Assembly (NCBI GenBank): GCA_028287225.1 | Contig: JAQBPZ010000183.1 | Coordinates: forward strand, 1-8,035 | From: Gemmatimonadota bacterium | Lineage (GTDB): Bacteria > Gemmatimonadota > Gemmatimonadetes > Gemmatimonadales > Gemmatimonadaceae | Reading direction: 5' to 3' | DNA length: 8,035 nucleotides | In this document: positions 1 to 7,599 of the stretch, in pieces | Layout: each line of letters begins with the position of its first letter | Position numbering within the stretch: the stretch's first letter is position 1 | The notes under the pieces: model-generated | What the model was told of the DNA's origin: nothing | Databases searched by the model: none | What the model saw: the letters and a program-made list of their open reading frames with translations, nothing else | Program-made: the position numbers and the translations under genes

Positions 1-738
1 ATCGGGTCGGCGTGGCTCGCATACCACGGTGGGCGCGCGTCGGCCGCGTGGGAGCGGGCGACGGCGACTCGCGCGACGGTCCTGGAAACGGGGGTGGGTC
101 GGGTGGATTCGGTACGCCTCCCGGACGGCTCGCGCGCGGTGCTCGGCCCCGGGAGCCAGCTCCAGGCGTGGGGCGGCTACGGCGGGCGGCACCGCACCGT
201 GGTGCTGCGCGGCGAGGCGTGGTTCGACGTGGTGCATGACGACGACCGGCCCTTCACCGTGCTCACCGCACACGCCGAGGTGCACGACGTGGGAACCACC
301 TTCGACGTGCGCGACGCTGCCGGTGGCGCGATCGTCACGGTGCAGCGCGGCGCCGTGGATGTTCAGCGCCGCTTCGGCGACGCGCCGGAGCATCCGCGCG
401 TGGAGCGGCTGCGAGCCGGCGACCGCGCGACCGTTCCGGCAGCGGGCGACATGCGTGTGGAGCGGGGCGCAGCGTCCGATGCGGACGTCGCGTGGACGCG
501 CGGCCGCCTGGTGCTGCGCGATGCCGCGGTGCCGGAGATCGCCGATGCGCTGCGGCGGTGGTATGGCCTGGACTTCCGCGTCTCCGCCGGCGCGCTCGGC
601 GACCGTCGCGTGACGGCGAGCTTCGAGCGCGAGAGTGGAGCGGACGCGGCGCGCATCATTGCCGCCGCCATGGGAGGCGCGGCTCGCATCGTCGGCGACA
701 CGGTCCACGTGGAGCGCGCCGAGCGCCGGCGGCCGTGA
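1..738 (+). CDS. FecR-family anti-sigma/sigma regulator, 5'-truncated
   Basis: Frame 1 is open from the first base to a TGA at 736-738, giving 245 visible residues; the true start lies left of the window. FecR proteins sit in the inner membrane, hold an ECF sigma factor in the cytoplasm and receive a signal from a TonB-dependent receptor in the periplasm. A FecR domain covers about residues 30-130, seen in VRLPDGSRAVLGPGSQL and GEAWFDVVHDDDRPFTV. A C-terminal module at about residues 165-240 (WTRGRLVLRD through ALRRWYGLDF and RRVTASFE) looks like DUF4974, found in Bacteroidetes-type FecR proteins. The missing N-terminus should hold the cytoplasmic anti-sigma part and the membrane helix. A GTG at 94 is possible as a start but would cut into the FecR domain, so it is rejected. 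The stop overlaps the start of the receptor gene, so the two are translationally coupled. The family call is firm; the partner sigma factor is inferred. Confidence 0.9.
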   Translation: MGSAWLAYHGGRASAAWERATATRATVLETGVGRVDSVRLPDGSRAVLGPGSQLQAWGGYGGRHRTVVLRGEAWFDVVHDDDRPFTVLTAHAEVHDVGTTFDVRDAAGGAIVTVQRGAVDVQRRFGDAPEHPRVERLRAGDRATVPAAGDMRVERGAASDADVAWTRGRLVLRDAAVPEIADALRRWYGLDFRVSAGALGDRRVTASFERESGADAARIIAAAMGGAARIVGDTVHVERAERRRP

Positions 739-3254
739 TCCCACGCCGCGGATCGGCATCGCGTCGCTGGTTCGCTGCCTGCTGCACCGCGGCGTCGCTC
801 GCCGCGCCGGTCACCGCGCTCACCGCGCAGGACTGTGGGCGCAACGCGGCCACGCACGCCCCGCGCGCGTGGGCCGCCCCGCTGGACCGTCTCGTCTCGC
901 TCCGCGCCCGCGGCACCTCGCTCCGCACCGCGCTCGACGAGCTCGCGGCCGCGAGCGACGTGAGCTTCGCGTATTCGCCCGACCTCCTGGCGCTGGAGCG
1001 TCGCGTCTGCGTCGTCGCGGAGCGGCAGGCGCTCGGCAGCACCCTGGAACTGCTGCTGCGCGGAAGCGGCGTGGTGCCATCGGTGGTTGCCGGACGCATC
1101 GTGCTCGTTCCGGGGGGCCGCGAGACGGCCGGGGAGGCGACTGGAGCGCACGCCGACCTGCTGGACCGCGTGGTGGTGACGGGCAATGCCCTCGCGACGC
1201 TGCGCCGCCCCCTCACCATCGGCGTGGAGGTCATCGAGGGCGAGCGGCTGCGCCGCCAGTCGCTCGGATCGCTCGCCGAGATGCTCAACAGCTCCATGCC
1301 CGGCGCGTGGGTGTGGGAGGCGACGCCGGGCAGCGTGCTCGCGCAGTACGGCGGCATTCGCGGCGCCAGCTCGTTCGGCACTTCCGCCCCGAAGATCTAC
1401 CTCGACGGCGTGGAGGTGGCCAACCCGCTCGTCGTCACGCAGCTCGACCCCGACGCCATCGAGCGCATCGAGGTGATCCGGGGTCCACAGGGCTCGGCGC
1501 TGTACGGCTCGGACGCCATCAGCGGCGTGGTGAACGTGCTCACGCGCCACGACGGCGCCGCGCCCACCGGTGCGCGGGTGCTCCTCTCGAGCACCGTCGG
1601 CGCAGGACGCAGCGCCTTTGGGCCGGCACTCGTTCCCACGCACGAGCAGCGCCTCGCGCTTCGCGTGGGTTCGCCCACGCGCTCCGCCGGCCTCGCCGCG
1701 CAGTTCGGGCAGAGCGGCGCGGTGTTTCCGTCGGCCAGCACGCGGCAGACCACGCTCACGGCCGACGCGCGCGCGGTGGGGCGAGCCGCGGTCTGGAGCG
1801 GCACGGCGCGGCTGAGCGACCGCATCGCCGGAGTCGGGCGGAATCCGCTGCTCGGTGGGGCCTTGCCGGCCGAGCCGATGGACAGCGGCACGTCGGCCGC
1901 GACGATCACCACCGCGCCCGACGGCTCGCCGCAGCACGCGCGCCAGTACACGGCCGGCGCGAGCGTCGCCGTCGGCGGTGCGGGACGCTTCACGCACAGC
2001 CTGATGCTCGGCGTCGACGGCTACCGGCTCGCGCACGTGGCGATGTCGGCGTCGAGCTATCCGGTTCCCGGCGATTCGGCGTTCGCCGGCGCGGCCGGGG
2101 CGGGCGACCGGACGACAATCCGGGCCAGCACCGTGGGTCACTTCGGCGGAGAGGGGGCGCCGGCGGCCACGGTGACCGTGGGCGTGGACCAGTCGACGCT
2201 GCGGCTCGAGCTTCCGGTCAGCAACGTCACCGCGCCGCCCGCCGGCCTTCCGTACGCCATCGCGCGCGATGGCAGCATCCGCCAGTGGAACCACAACGCG
2301 GGACTGTTCGCCCAGGTGGGCGCGGCCTGGCACGACGCGCTCTTCGCGTCGGCCGGCCTGCGGGTGGAGCGCAACGACGCCTTCACCGGGGCCGACCGTC
2401 ATCCGCTGCTGCCGATGCTCGGCGTGGCCGGCGTGCACGACTTCGGGCCCGCGTCGCTCAAGCTGCGGGCGGCGTACGGACGGGGGATCCGCCCACCCTC
2501 GGTGCCGGCTCGCGGCACCTGGCTGGAGCGGGGCAGCGCGTCCACCACCGCGCCGTCGCTCGATCCGGAATCGCAGGCCGGCACGGAGGTGGGGGCGGAG
2601 CTGTACGTGGGCAGCCTCGTCTCGCTCCAGCTCACGCGGTTCGACCAGCTGGCGTCGGGGCTCATCCAGAACGTGCTGCTCGCCGTGGACACCCAGATGC
2701 GTGCGGGTCGGCCGCAGCAGCACATGAGCTATCAGCTCCAGAACGTCGGCGAGATCGGCAACCACGGGTGGGAGGTGCAGGGTGCGTTCACGCATCGCGC
2801 CTTCACGCTGAGCAGCGCGGTGGCGTTCGTGGACAGCCGGGTGCGGACGCTCGCGCCCCGCTACGCCGGAGACCTGCGACCGGGCGACCTGATGCTCGGC
2901 GTGCCGACGCGAACCGCGACCATGTCCGCGTCGTGGAACGCGCAGCGCTGGACGGGCGCGCTGACGGCCAGCCGCGCCGCGCGCTGGGTGAACTACGACC
3001 GCCAGGCCCTGGCGCGCGACTATGCTGGCGCCGGGGCGGCCGCCGGAGAGCTCGTGGGCGCGCGGCTGCGCAGCTACTGGATGGACTACGACGGCGACAC
3101 GCACGTGCGCGTCGCGGGCACTCGGGCCCTGCGTGGCACCCTGGAGCTGGTGCTCGTGGGCGACAACCTGCTCGGCGGACAGCTCGGCGAGCCCGACAAC
3201 GTCACGATCCGGCCGGGCCGTACCATCAGCGCCGGATTCCGCGCCGGGTTCTGA
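735..3254 (+). CDS. TonB-dependent outer-membrane receptor with STN signalling domain
   Basis: The 839-residue product starts at GTG 735, chosen because it overlaps the fecR stop (GTGA) and begins a signal peptide: Arg-rich residues 4-11, a hydrophobic stretch to about 28, and likely cleavage after Ala28 or Ala31. An STN (secretin/TonB short N-terminal) domain spans about residues 50-126. A TonB-box-like DRVVVTG follows at 144-150. The plug covers about 155-270, with IYLDGVEVANP and the classic IERIEVIRGPQGSALYGSD. The remaining ~570 residues form the beta-barrel and end in Phe, as outer-membrane barrels usually do. The role would be TonB-driven uptake of a scarce ligand, with the STN domain passing a 'ligand bound' signal to FecR as FecA and FecR do. 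There is no carboxypeptidase-like domain of the SusC kind and no SusD partner in the window. The only cysteines in the mature chain are Cys34 and Cys92. The substrate is unknown; a siderophore or other metal chelate is a guess from the FecR pairing. Confidence 0.93.
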   Translation: MIPRRGSASRRWFAACCTAASLAAPVTALTAQDCGRNAATHAPRAWAAPLDRLVSLRARGTSLRTALDELAAASDVSFAYSPDLLALERRVCVVAERQALGSTLELLLRGSGVVPSVVAGRIVLVPGGRETAGEATGAHADLLDRVVVTGNALATLRRPLTIGVEVIEGERLRRQSLGSLAEMLNSSMPGAWVWEATPGSVLAQYGGIRGASSFGTSAPKIYLDGVEVANPLVVTQLDPDAIERIEVIRGPQGSALYGSDAISGVVNVLTRHDGAAPTGARVLLSSTVGAGRSAFGPALVPTHEQRLALRVGSPTRSAGLAAQFGQSGAVFPSASTRQTTLTADARAVGRAAVWSGTARLSDRIAGVGRNPLLGGALPAEPMDSGTSAATITTAPDGSPQHARQYTAGASVAVGGAGRFTHSLMLGVDGYRLAHVAMSASSYPVPGDSAFAGAAGAGDRTTIRASTVGHFGGEGAPAATVTVGVDQSTLRLELPVSNVTAPPAGLPYAIARDGSIRQWNHNAGLFAQVGAAWHDALFASAGLRVERNDAFTGADRHPLLPMLGVAGVHDFGPASLKLRAAYGRGIRPPSVPARGTWLERGSASTTAPSLDPESQAGTEVGAELYVGSLVSLQLTRFDQLASGLIQNVLLAVDTQMRAGRPQQHMSYQLQNVGEIGNHGWEVQGAFTHRAFTLSSAVAFVDSRVRTLAPRYAGDLRPGDLMLGVPTRTATMSASWNAQRWTGALTASRAARWVNYDRQALARDYAGAGAAAGELVGARLRSYWMDYDGDTHVRVAGTRALRGTLELVLVGDNLLGGQLGEPDNVTIRPGRTISAGFRAGF

Positions 3255-3278
3255 GGAGGACGGAGCACCGGCTACATT
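3249..3278 (+). promoter_or_regulatory. weak promoter candidate for the peroxiredoxin
   Basis: TACATT at 3273-3278 resembles a -10 hexamer, with TTCTGA at 3249-3254 as a poor -35 at 18-base spacing; the latter overlaps the receptor stop codon. The -10 context CTACATTGGC closely matches CTAGATTGCC in the stronger candidate upstream of the next operon. GGAGC (3262-3266) and GCTCC (3280-3284) form a 5-bp inverted repeat around the -10. This would give a leader of about 40 bases. It is weak evidence by itself. Confidence 0.3.
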
Positions 3279-3324
3279 GGCTCCTTCCGCTTCCCCTCCC
3301 CGTTCGCCTTCCAGACCACCCGCC

Positions 3325-3789
3325 ATGACCGCCCCCGTTCCCGCCGTCGGCTCCCCCGCGCCCGATTTCACCCTGCCGTCCACCGGCGCGGCCCCGCTCA
3401 CCCTGTCGTCGCTGCGCGGCCGCAACGTCCTGCTCGCCTTCTTCCCCCTGGCATTCACCAGCACCTGCACCCAGGAGCTGTGCGACATGCGCGACGACTG
3501 GGACCAGTTCGCTTCCGCGGACACCGTGGTGGTGCCCATCAGCGTGGATTCCGCCCCGACCCTCGGCGAGTTCCGGAAGCAGCTCGGCCTGCAGGCCGAC
3601 ATGCTCAGCGATTTCCGTCGCGACGTGTCGCGCCAGTACGGGGTGCTGCTGGAGGAGCGCTTCTTCTCCAACCGCGCCTACTTCCTGATCGACCGTGAGG
3701 GCATCATCCGCTGGGCCCACGTGGAGGAGACCCCGGGCACGAAGCGCACGAACGGCGAGATCATGGAGCGGATCCGCGCCCTGGCGTGA
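3325..3789 (+). CDS. AhpE/BCP-like peroxiredoxin
   Basis: The 154-residue protein is a thioredoxin-fold peroxidase of the AhpC/TSA superfamily, which reduces hydrogen peroxide or organic peroxides in the cytoplasm. The N-terminus (VGSPAPDFTLP) is typical. The active-site stretch FPLAFTSTC gives peroxidatic Cys48 with the supporting Pro41 and Thr45, and Arg117 in SNRAYFLID is the likely catalytic Arg. FPLAFT is the wording seen in the AhpE subgroup. Cys53 lies five residues after Cys48, the resolving-Cys spacing of BCP/PrxQ enzymes, so an atypical 2-Cys cycle is possible. ATG 3325 is preferred over an in-frame TTG at 3277: the 15 codons after the TTG have mixed third positions (about half A/T), unlike the rest of the gene, and would add a Pro/Ser-rich tail. 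No clear Shine-Dalgarno is seen. The gap to the receptor gene is 70 bases, so it may be transcribed separately. The family is certain; the subgroup is likely. Confidence 0.92.
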   Translation: MTAPVPAVGSPAPDFTLPSTGAAPLTLSSLRGRNVLLAFFPLAFTSTCTQELCDMRDDWDQFASADTVVVPISVDSAPTLGEFRKQLGLQADMLSDFRRDVSRQYGVLLEERFFSNRAYFLIDREGIIRWAHVEETPGTKRTNGEIMERIRALA

Positions 3790-3809
3790 CAGCGGTCGCG
3801 TCGGTCATC

Positions 3810-3825
3810 TTGTCCCGTCGGACAA
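3810..3825. repeat. perfect 6-bp inverted repeat over the -35 box
   Basis: TTGTCC and GGACAA are perfect reverse complements separated by CGTC. The left arm is the putative -35 hexamer, so the repeat could be an operator for a dimeric repressor or for the operon's own regulator. Four T residues (3826-3829) follow the right arm, so in RNA it could instead act as a weak intrinsic terminator for the peroxiredoxin gene. The sequence alone does not separate these readings. Confidence 0.45.
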
Positions 3826-3838
3826 TTTTACCTAGATT
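3810..3838 (+). promoter_or_regulatory. sigma-70-type promoter for the GAF-PAS kinase operon
   Basis: TTGTCC (3810-3815) and TAGATT (3833-3838) are separated by exactly 17 bases and each matches 4 of 6 consensus positions. They lie in the most AT-rich patch of the window (GACAATTTTA at 3821-3830). The position, 20 bases after the peroxiredoxin stop, suits a new transcription unit. Transcription would begin near 3845, only about 10 bases before a GTG at 3854, so the mRNA leader would be very short. Confidence 0.5.
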
Positions 3839-3855
3839 GCCGGTCCCCCTCCCGT

Positions 3856-4020
3856 GAGTCCTCCCTGGCCTCCTCCCCCTCCGGTTCCGACGGTACGGCC
3901 CTCGCGGCGAGCTCCGCTGGAAGTGCCTTCGGGCACGAGGAGTCCAGCCAGACGCCGCCGCTGCTCGCGGCCGTCGCCCAGATCGCGGCGGCGCTCGCCA
4001 CGGGCGACGCACCCACGGAG
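3856..4020 (+). other. in-frame coding extension upstream of the kinase start
   Basis: The kinase frame stays open from the peroxiredoxin stop to 4020, but contains no ATG, GTG or TTG. From about 3856 its third positions are almost all G or C (about 26 of the first 31 codons), as in real genes here, while the frame opened by GTG 3854 scores about 18 of 31. The translated stretch ends in LLAAVAQIAAALATGDAPTE, which reads like the helix that normally leads into a GAF domain. Translation therefore probably begins upstream of GTG 4021. Possibilities are a CTG start at 3865, GTG 3854 followed by a -1 shift, or a base missing from the assembled sequence, for example in the C run at 3875-3879. Confidence 0.6.
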
Positions 4021-5448
4021 GTGCTCGGCGGCGTCCTCACCCGGATCGCGGACGCCTTAGCGGTCTCGAGCGTTTCGCTGTGGCTCACCGACGAGCTCGA
4101 TCTGCGCTGCAAGGCGCGCGTCGGTGGCCCCCCACCCACGGCCACGGCGGTGCGGGCGCAGGTGAGCGGAGCGCTGCGCGATTCTGGCTTCGTGGTGGTG
4201 CGGCTCAACGCCGCGCACCACCCGCTGGGGGCGCTCGTGCTCACGCCGACGCGCGCGCTCACGCCCGACGAGCGCACCTTCCTCGCGACCGTCGCCGACA
4301 TCCTGGCCCCGGTGCTCCGGCAGGCGGCGTACGCGCAACGGCTGGAGAGCGAGGTCATGGAGCGGACGCGCCAGATCGACCGCGAGCGCCGCGTCACGGA
4401 GCGCATCATCGACTCCATGCCGGTGGGGCTCTACGTGATCGATCGCAACTATCGCATCTCCGTGTGGAACCGGAAGCGCGAGACCGGCATGCAGGGCGTG
4501 TCGCGCGACGAGGCGATCGGCCGCACGATCTTCGAGATCCTGCACCGCCAGCCCGCCAGCATGCTGCGACGCGAGTTCGACGAGGTGTTCGCCACCGGGC
4601 GCGTGCAGACCTTCCAGATGGAATCCACGGCATCCGGCGAGCTGCGCACCTATCGCCTCTCCAAGATCCCGATGCGGCTGGACGACGGCCCGGTCACGCA
4701 CGTCATCACGGTGGGCGAGGACGTCACGGAGTGGCGCGAGGCGCAGGACCGCTTCGCCCAGGCGGAGAAGCTCGCCGCCATCGGCACGCTGGCCGCCGGG
4801 GTGATGCACGAGATCAACAACCCGCTCGCGACGATCGCCGCCTGTGCGGAAAGTCTCGAGCTGTCGCGCGAGGACTCGCCACCGGATGTCGTGGAGGGGC
4901 TGCGCCTGATCCAGAGCGAGGTGCAGCGGTGCAAGGGCATCGTCGACTCGCTGCTCGACTTCAGCCGGCCGAAGGCGGGCGACAAGGTGCTCGTCGACGT
5001 GAACGCGGCCATCGAGCGCACGATCTTCGTGCTCAAGCACCACACGCGCTTCAAGAAGCTGAACGTGCACGTGGACCTGGACCGCACCCTCGGACCGGTG
5101 GTGCACGCGAACGAGGAGCAGCTCGTGCAGGTCTTCATGGCGCTGCTCATCAACGCCATGGATGCGATGCAGGAGAAGGGCACCGTCTCCCTCCGCACCA
5201 GGTGGGGCGACGACGCCGCCTCGGTCGTGGCCGAGATCGTGGATCAGGGCGAGGGCATCCGCCGCGCCGACCTGCCCAAGATCTTCGAGCCGTTCTTCAC
5301 CACCAAGCCGCCGGGTCGCGGCACCGGACTCGGCCTCTCGATCTGCTACGCCATCATCGCCGAGCACGGCGGGCGGATCGAGGTCGACAGCACACCAGGC
5401 GAGGGGAGCGTGTTCCGCATCATCCTCCCGCGCGCCGACCCAGCCTAG
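4021..5448 (+). CDS. soluble GAF-PAS sensor histidine kinase (NtrB-like)
   Basis: From GTG 4021, the first usable start in frame, the product has 475 residues; the coding signal continues further upstream (see the extension entry). A GAF domain spans about residues 1-100 (SSVSLWLTDE, then LGALVLTPTRALTPDERTF). A helical linker covers about 100-128 and a PAS domain about 129-240 (IIDSMPVGLYVIDRNYRISVWN). The HisKA domain lies at about 245-310 with phospho-accepting His263 in GVMHEINNPLA. The HATPase domain covers about 345-470: N box Asn378 (LLINAMDAM), G1 box DQGEGI from Asp408, F box FEPFFTT from 422, and G2 box GRGTGLGLS at 432-440. All catalytic boxes look intact. No membrane segment is visible, so it should sense an intracellular ligand, redox state or partner protein through GAF and PAS. 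It lies 8 bases upstream of an NtrC-type regulator, its evident partner. The ligand is unknown. Confidence 0.93.
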   Translation: MLGGVLTRIADALAVSSVSLWLTDELDLRCKARVGGPPPTATAVRAQVSGALRDSGFVVVRLNAAHHPLGALVLTPTRALTPDERTFLATVADILAPVLRQAAYAQRLESEVMERTRQIDRERRVTERIIDSMPVGLYVIDRNYRISVWNRKRETGMQGVSRDEAIGRTIFEILHRQPASMLRREFDEVFATGRVQTFQMESTASGELRTYRLSKIPMRLDDGPVTHVITVGEDVTEWREAQDRFAQAEKLAAIGTLAAGVMHEINNPLATIAACAESLELSREDSPPDVVEGLRLIQSEVQRCKGIVDSLLDFSRPKAGDKVLVDVNAAIERTIFVLKHHTRFKKLNVHVDLDRTLGPVVHANEEQLVQVFMALLINAMDAMQEKGTVSLRTRWGDDAASVVAEIVDQGEGIRRADLPKIFEPFFTTKPPGRGTGLGLSICYAIIAEHGGRIEVDSTPGEGSVFRIILPRADPA

Positions 5449-5456
5449 AGAGCCAC

Positions 5457-6812
<1,356 letters not shown>

Positions 6813-6813
6813 G

Positions 6814-6839
6814 GGTGCGCGCCTTCCCCTTCGCGCACC
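6814..6839 (+). terminator. GC-rich hairpin after the NtrC-type regulator
   Basis: GGTGCGCG (6814-6821) and CGCGCACC (6832-6839) are perfect 8-bp reverse complements around a 10-base pyrimidine loop, starting one base after the stop codon. A G-U pair (6813/6840) could extend the stem. The position suggests a transcription terminator or 3'-end stabiliser separating the two regulatory operons. No T run follows, so it is not a classical intrinsic terminator. Confidence 0.45.
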
Positions 6840-6918
6840 TCGCCGGAACCGCGGTGGCAACGGCACGAGGCGACTGCGGTCCGCATCGTCTGATCACGAT
6901 CTCCACTGGTGGTTAGCC

Positions 6919-7596
6919 GTGCGCATCCTGGTCATCGAAGACGACCCCACCGTGGGGCAGTACGTGAAGCGCGGGCTCGAGGAGAACCGCTGGTCGGTGG
7001 ACCTCGCCGTGGACGGTGAGGAGGGCGAGCGACGTGCGGCGTCGGACTCGTACGACCTGATCGTCCTGGACATGCGGCTGCCGGGGAAGAGCGGCATCGA
7101 CGTGCTGCAGTCGCTGCGCGCCAAGGGGTTCGAGCGGCCCGTGCTGGTGCTCACCGCGCAGGATGCGGTGGACGCCAAGGTGGCGACGCTCCGCGCCGGC
7201 GCCGACGACTACGTCACGAAGCCGTTCGCCTTCGAGGAGCTGCTGGCGCGGGTGGAGGCGCTCGCCCGTCGCCCGCGCGCGCTCGCGTCGCCCGTGCTGC
7301 ACGTGGGCGACCTGGAGATCGACCAGGCGACGCACCTCGTGCGCCGCGCGGGGGAGCTGATCGAGCTCACGCCCAAGGAGTACACCGTGCTGGAGTACCT
7401 CGCGCGGCATGCCGGGCGGGTGATGAGCCGCACGCTCATCACGGAGTACGCGTGGGGCTACCACTTCGATCCGGGCACCAACATCGTGGACGTGGTGATC
7501 AACCACCTGCGCAAGAAGGTGGACGCCCGGCACTCGCGGAAGCTGATCAGCACGGTGCGCGGCGTGGGCTACGTGCTGAAGGACGGCGCGGCGTAG
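6919..7596 (+). CDS. OmpR/PhoB-family response regulator
   Basis: The 225-residue protein is a two-domain transcription factor. Receiver, residues 1-118: RILVIEDD with Glu7, Asp8 and Asp9, phosphorylated Asp51 in LIVLDMRLP, Thr79, and Lys101 in DDYVTKPF. The winged helix-turn-helix spans about 126-222: LTPKEYTVLEYLARH, the recognition-helix region NIVDVVINHLRKKVD, and the terminal hairpin TVRGVGYVL. GTG 6919 is chosen because the receiver's first beta strand begins at residue 2; the frame is open further upstream but reads as non-domain sequence. The Shine-Dalgarno is weak (GGTGG just upstream). A 106-base gap with a hairpin separates it from the preceding regulator, so it probably has its own promoter, although I see no convincing -35/-10 pair. 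It is followed after 3 bases by a membrane kinase, its likely partner. The wording resembles the CusR/QseB/PhoP-like subgroup, but the target genes cannot be told. Confidence 0.95.
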   Translation: MRILVIEDDPTVGQYVKRGLEENRWSVDLAVDGEEGERRAASDSYDLIVLDMRLPGKSGIDVLQSLRAKGFERPVLVLTAQDAVDAKVATLRAGADDYVTKPFAFEELLARVEALARRPRALASPVLHVGDLEIDQATHLVRRAGELIELTPKEYTVLEYLARHAGRVMSRTLITEYAWGYHFDPGTNIVDVVINHLRKKVDARHSRKLISTVRGVGYVLKDGAA

Positions 7597-7599
7597 GCC

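Noticed and set aside
735..827. Tat-like signal S-R-R-W-F at residues 9-13 of the receptor
   Set aside because: It fits the start of a twin-arginine motif, but outer-membrane barrels are exported unfolded through Sec, and Arg pairs are common in this GC-rich DNA. An ordinary signal peptide explains it.
3277..3324. TTG start giving a 16-residue longer peroxiredoxin
   Set aside because: Third positions in this stretch are about half A/T, unlike the gene, and the extra residues are Pro/Ser-rich and outside the usual domain.
363..3671. A 1102-codon open frame on the minus strand opposite the receptor and peroxiredoxin
   Set aside because: It is the mirror of genes with strong G/C third positions. 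The predicted protein is rich in Arg, Ala, Gly and His with no recognisable domain, while the + strand carries clear family motifs throughout.
4057..4059. A rare TTA Leu codon in the kinase
   Set aside because: A single rare codon is not evidence of regulation outside lineages known to use it that way.
4080..5456. Open frame continuous with the NtrC-type regulator, suggesting a 910-residue protein
   Set aside because: The upstream part is a low-complexity out-of-frame reading of the kinase gene. The receiver domain starts right at GTG 5457.
6854..6872. Possible -24/-12 sigma-54 promoter starting at GTGGCA upstream of the OmpR-type gene
   Set aside because: TGGCA is present but there is no TTGC at the required spacing. 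A similar look at TTGGCTC near 3277 also fails.
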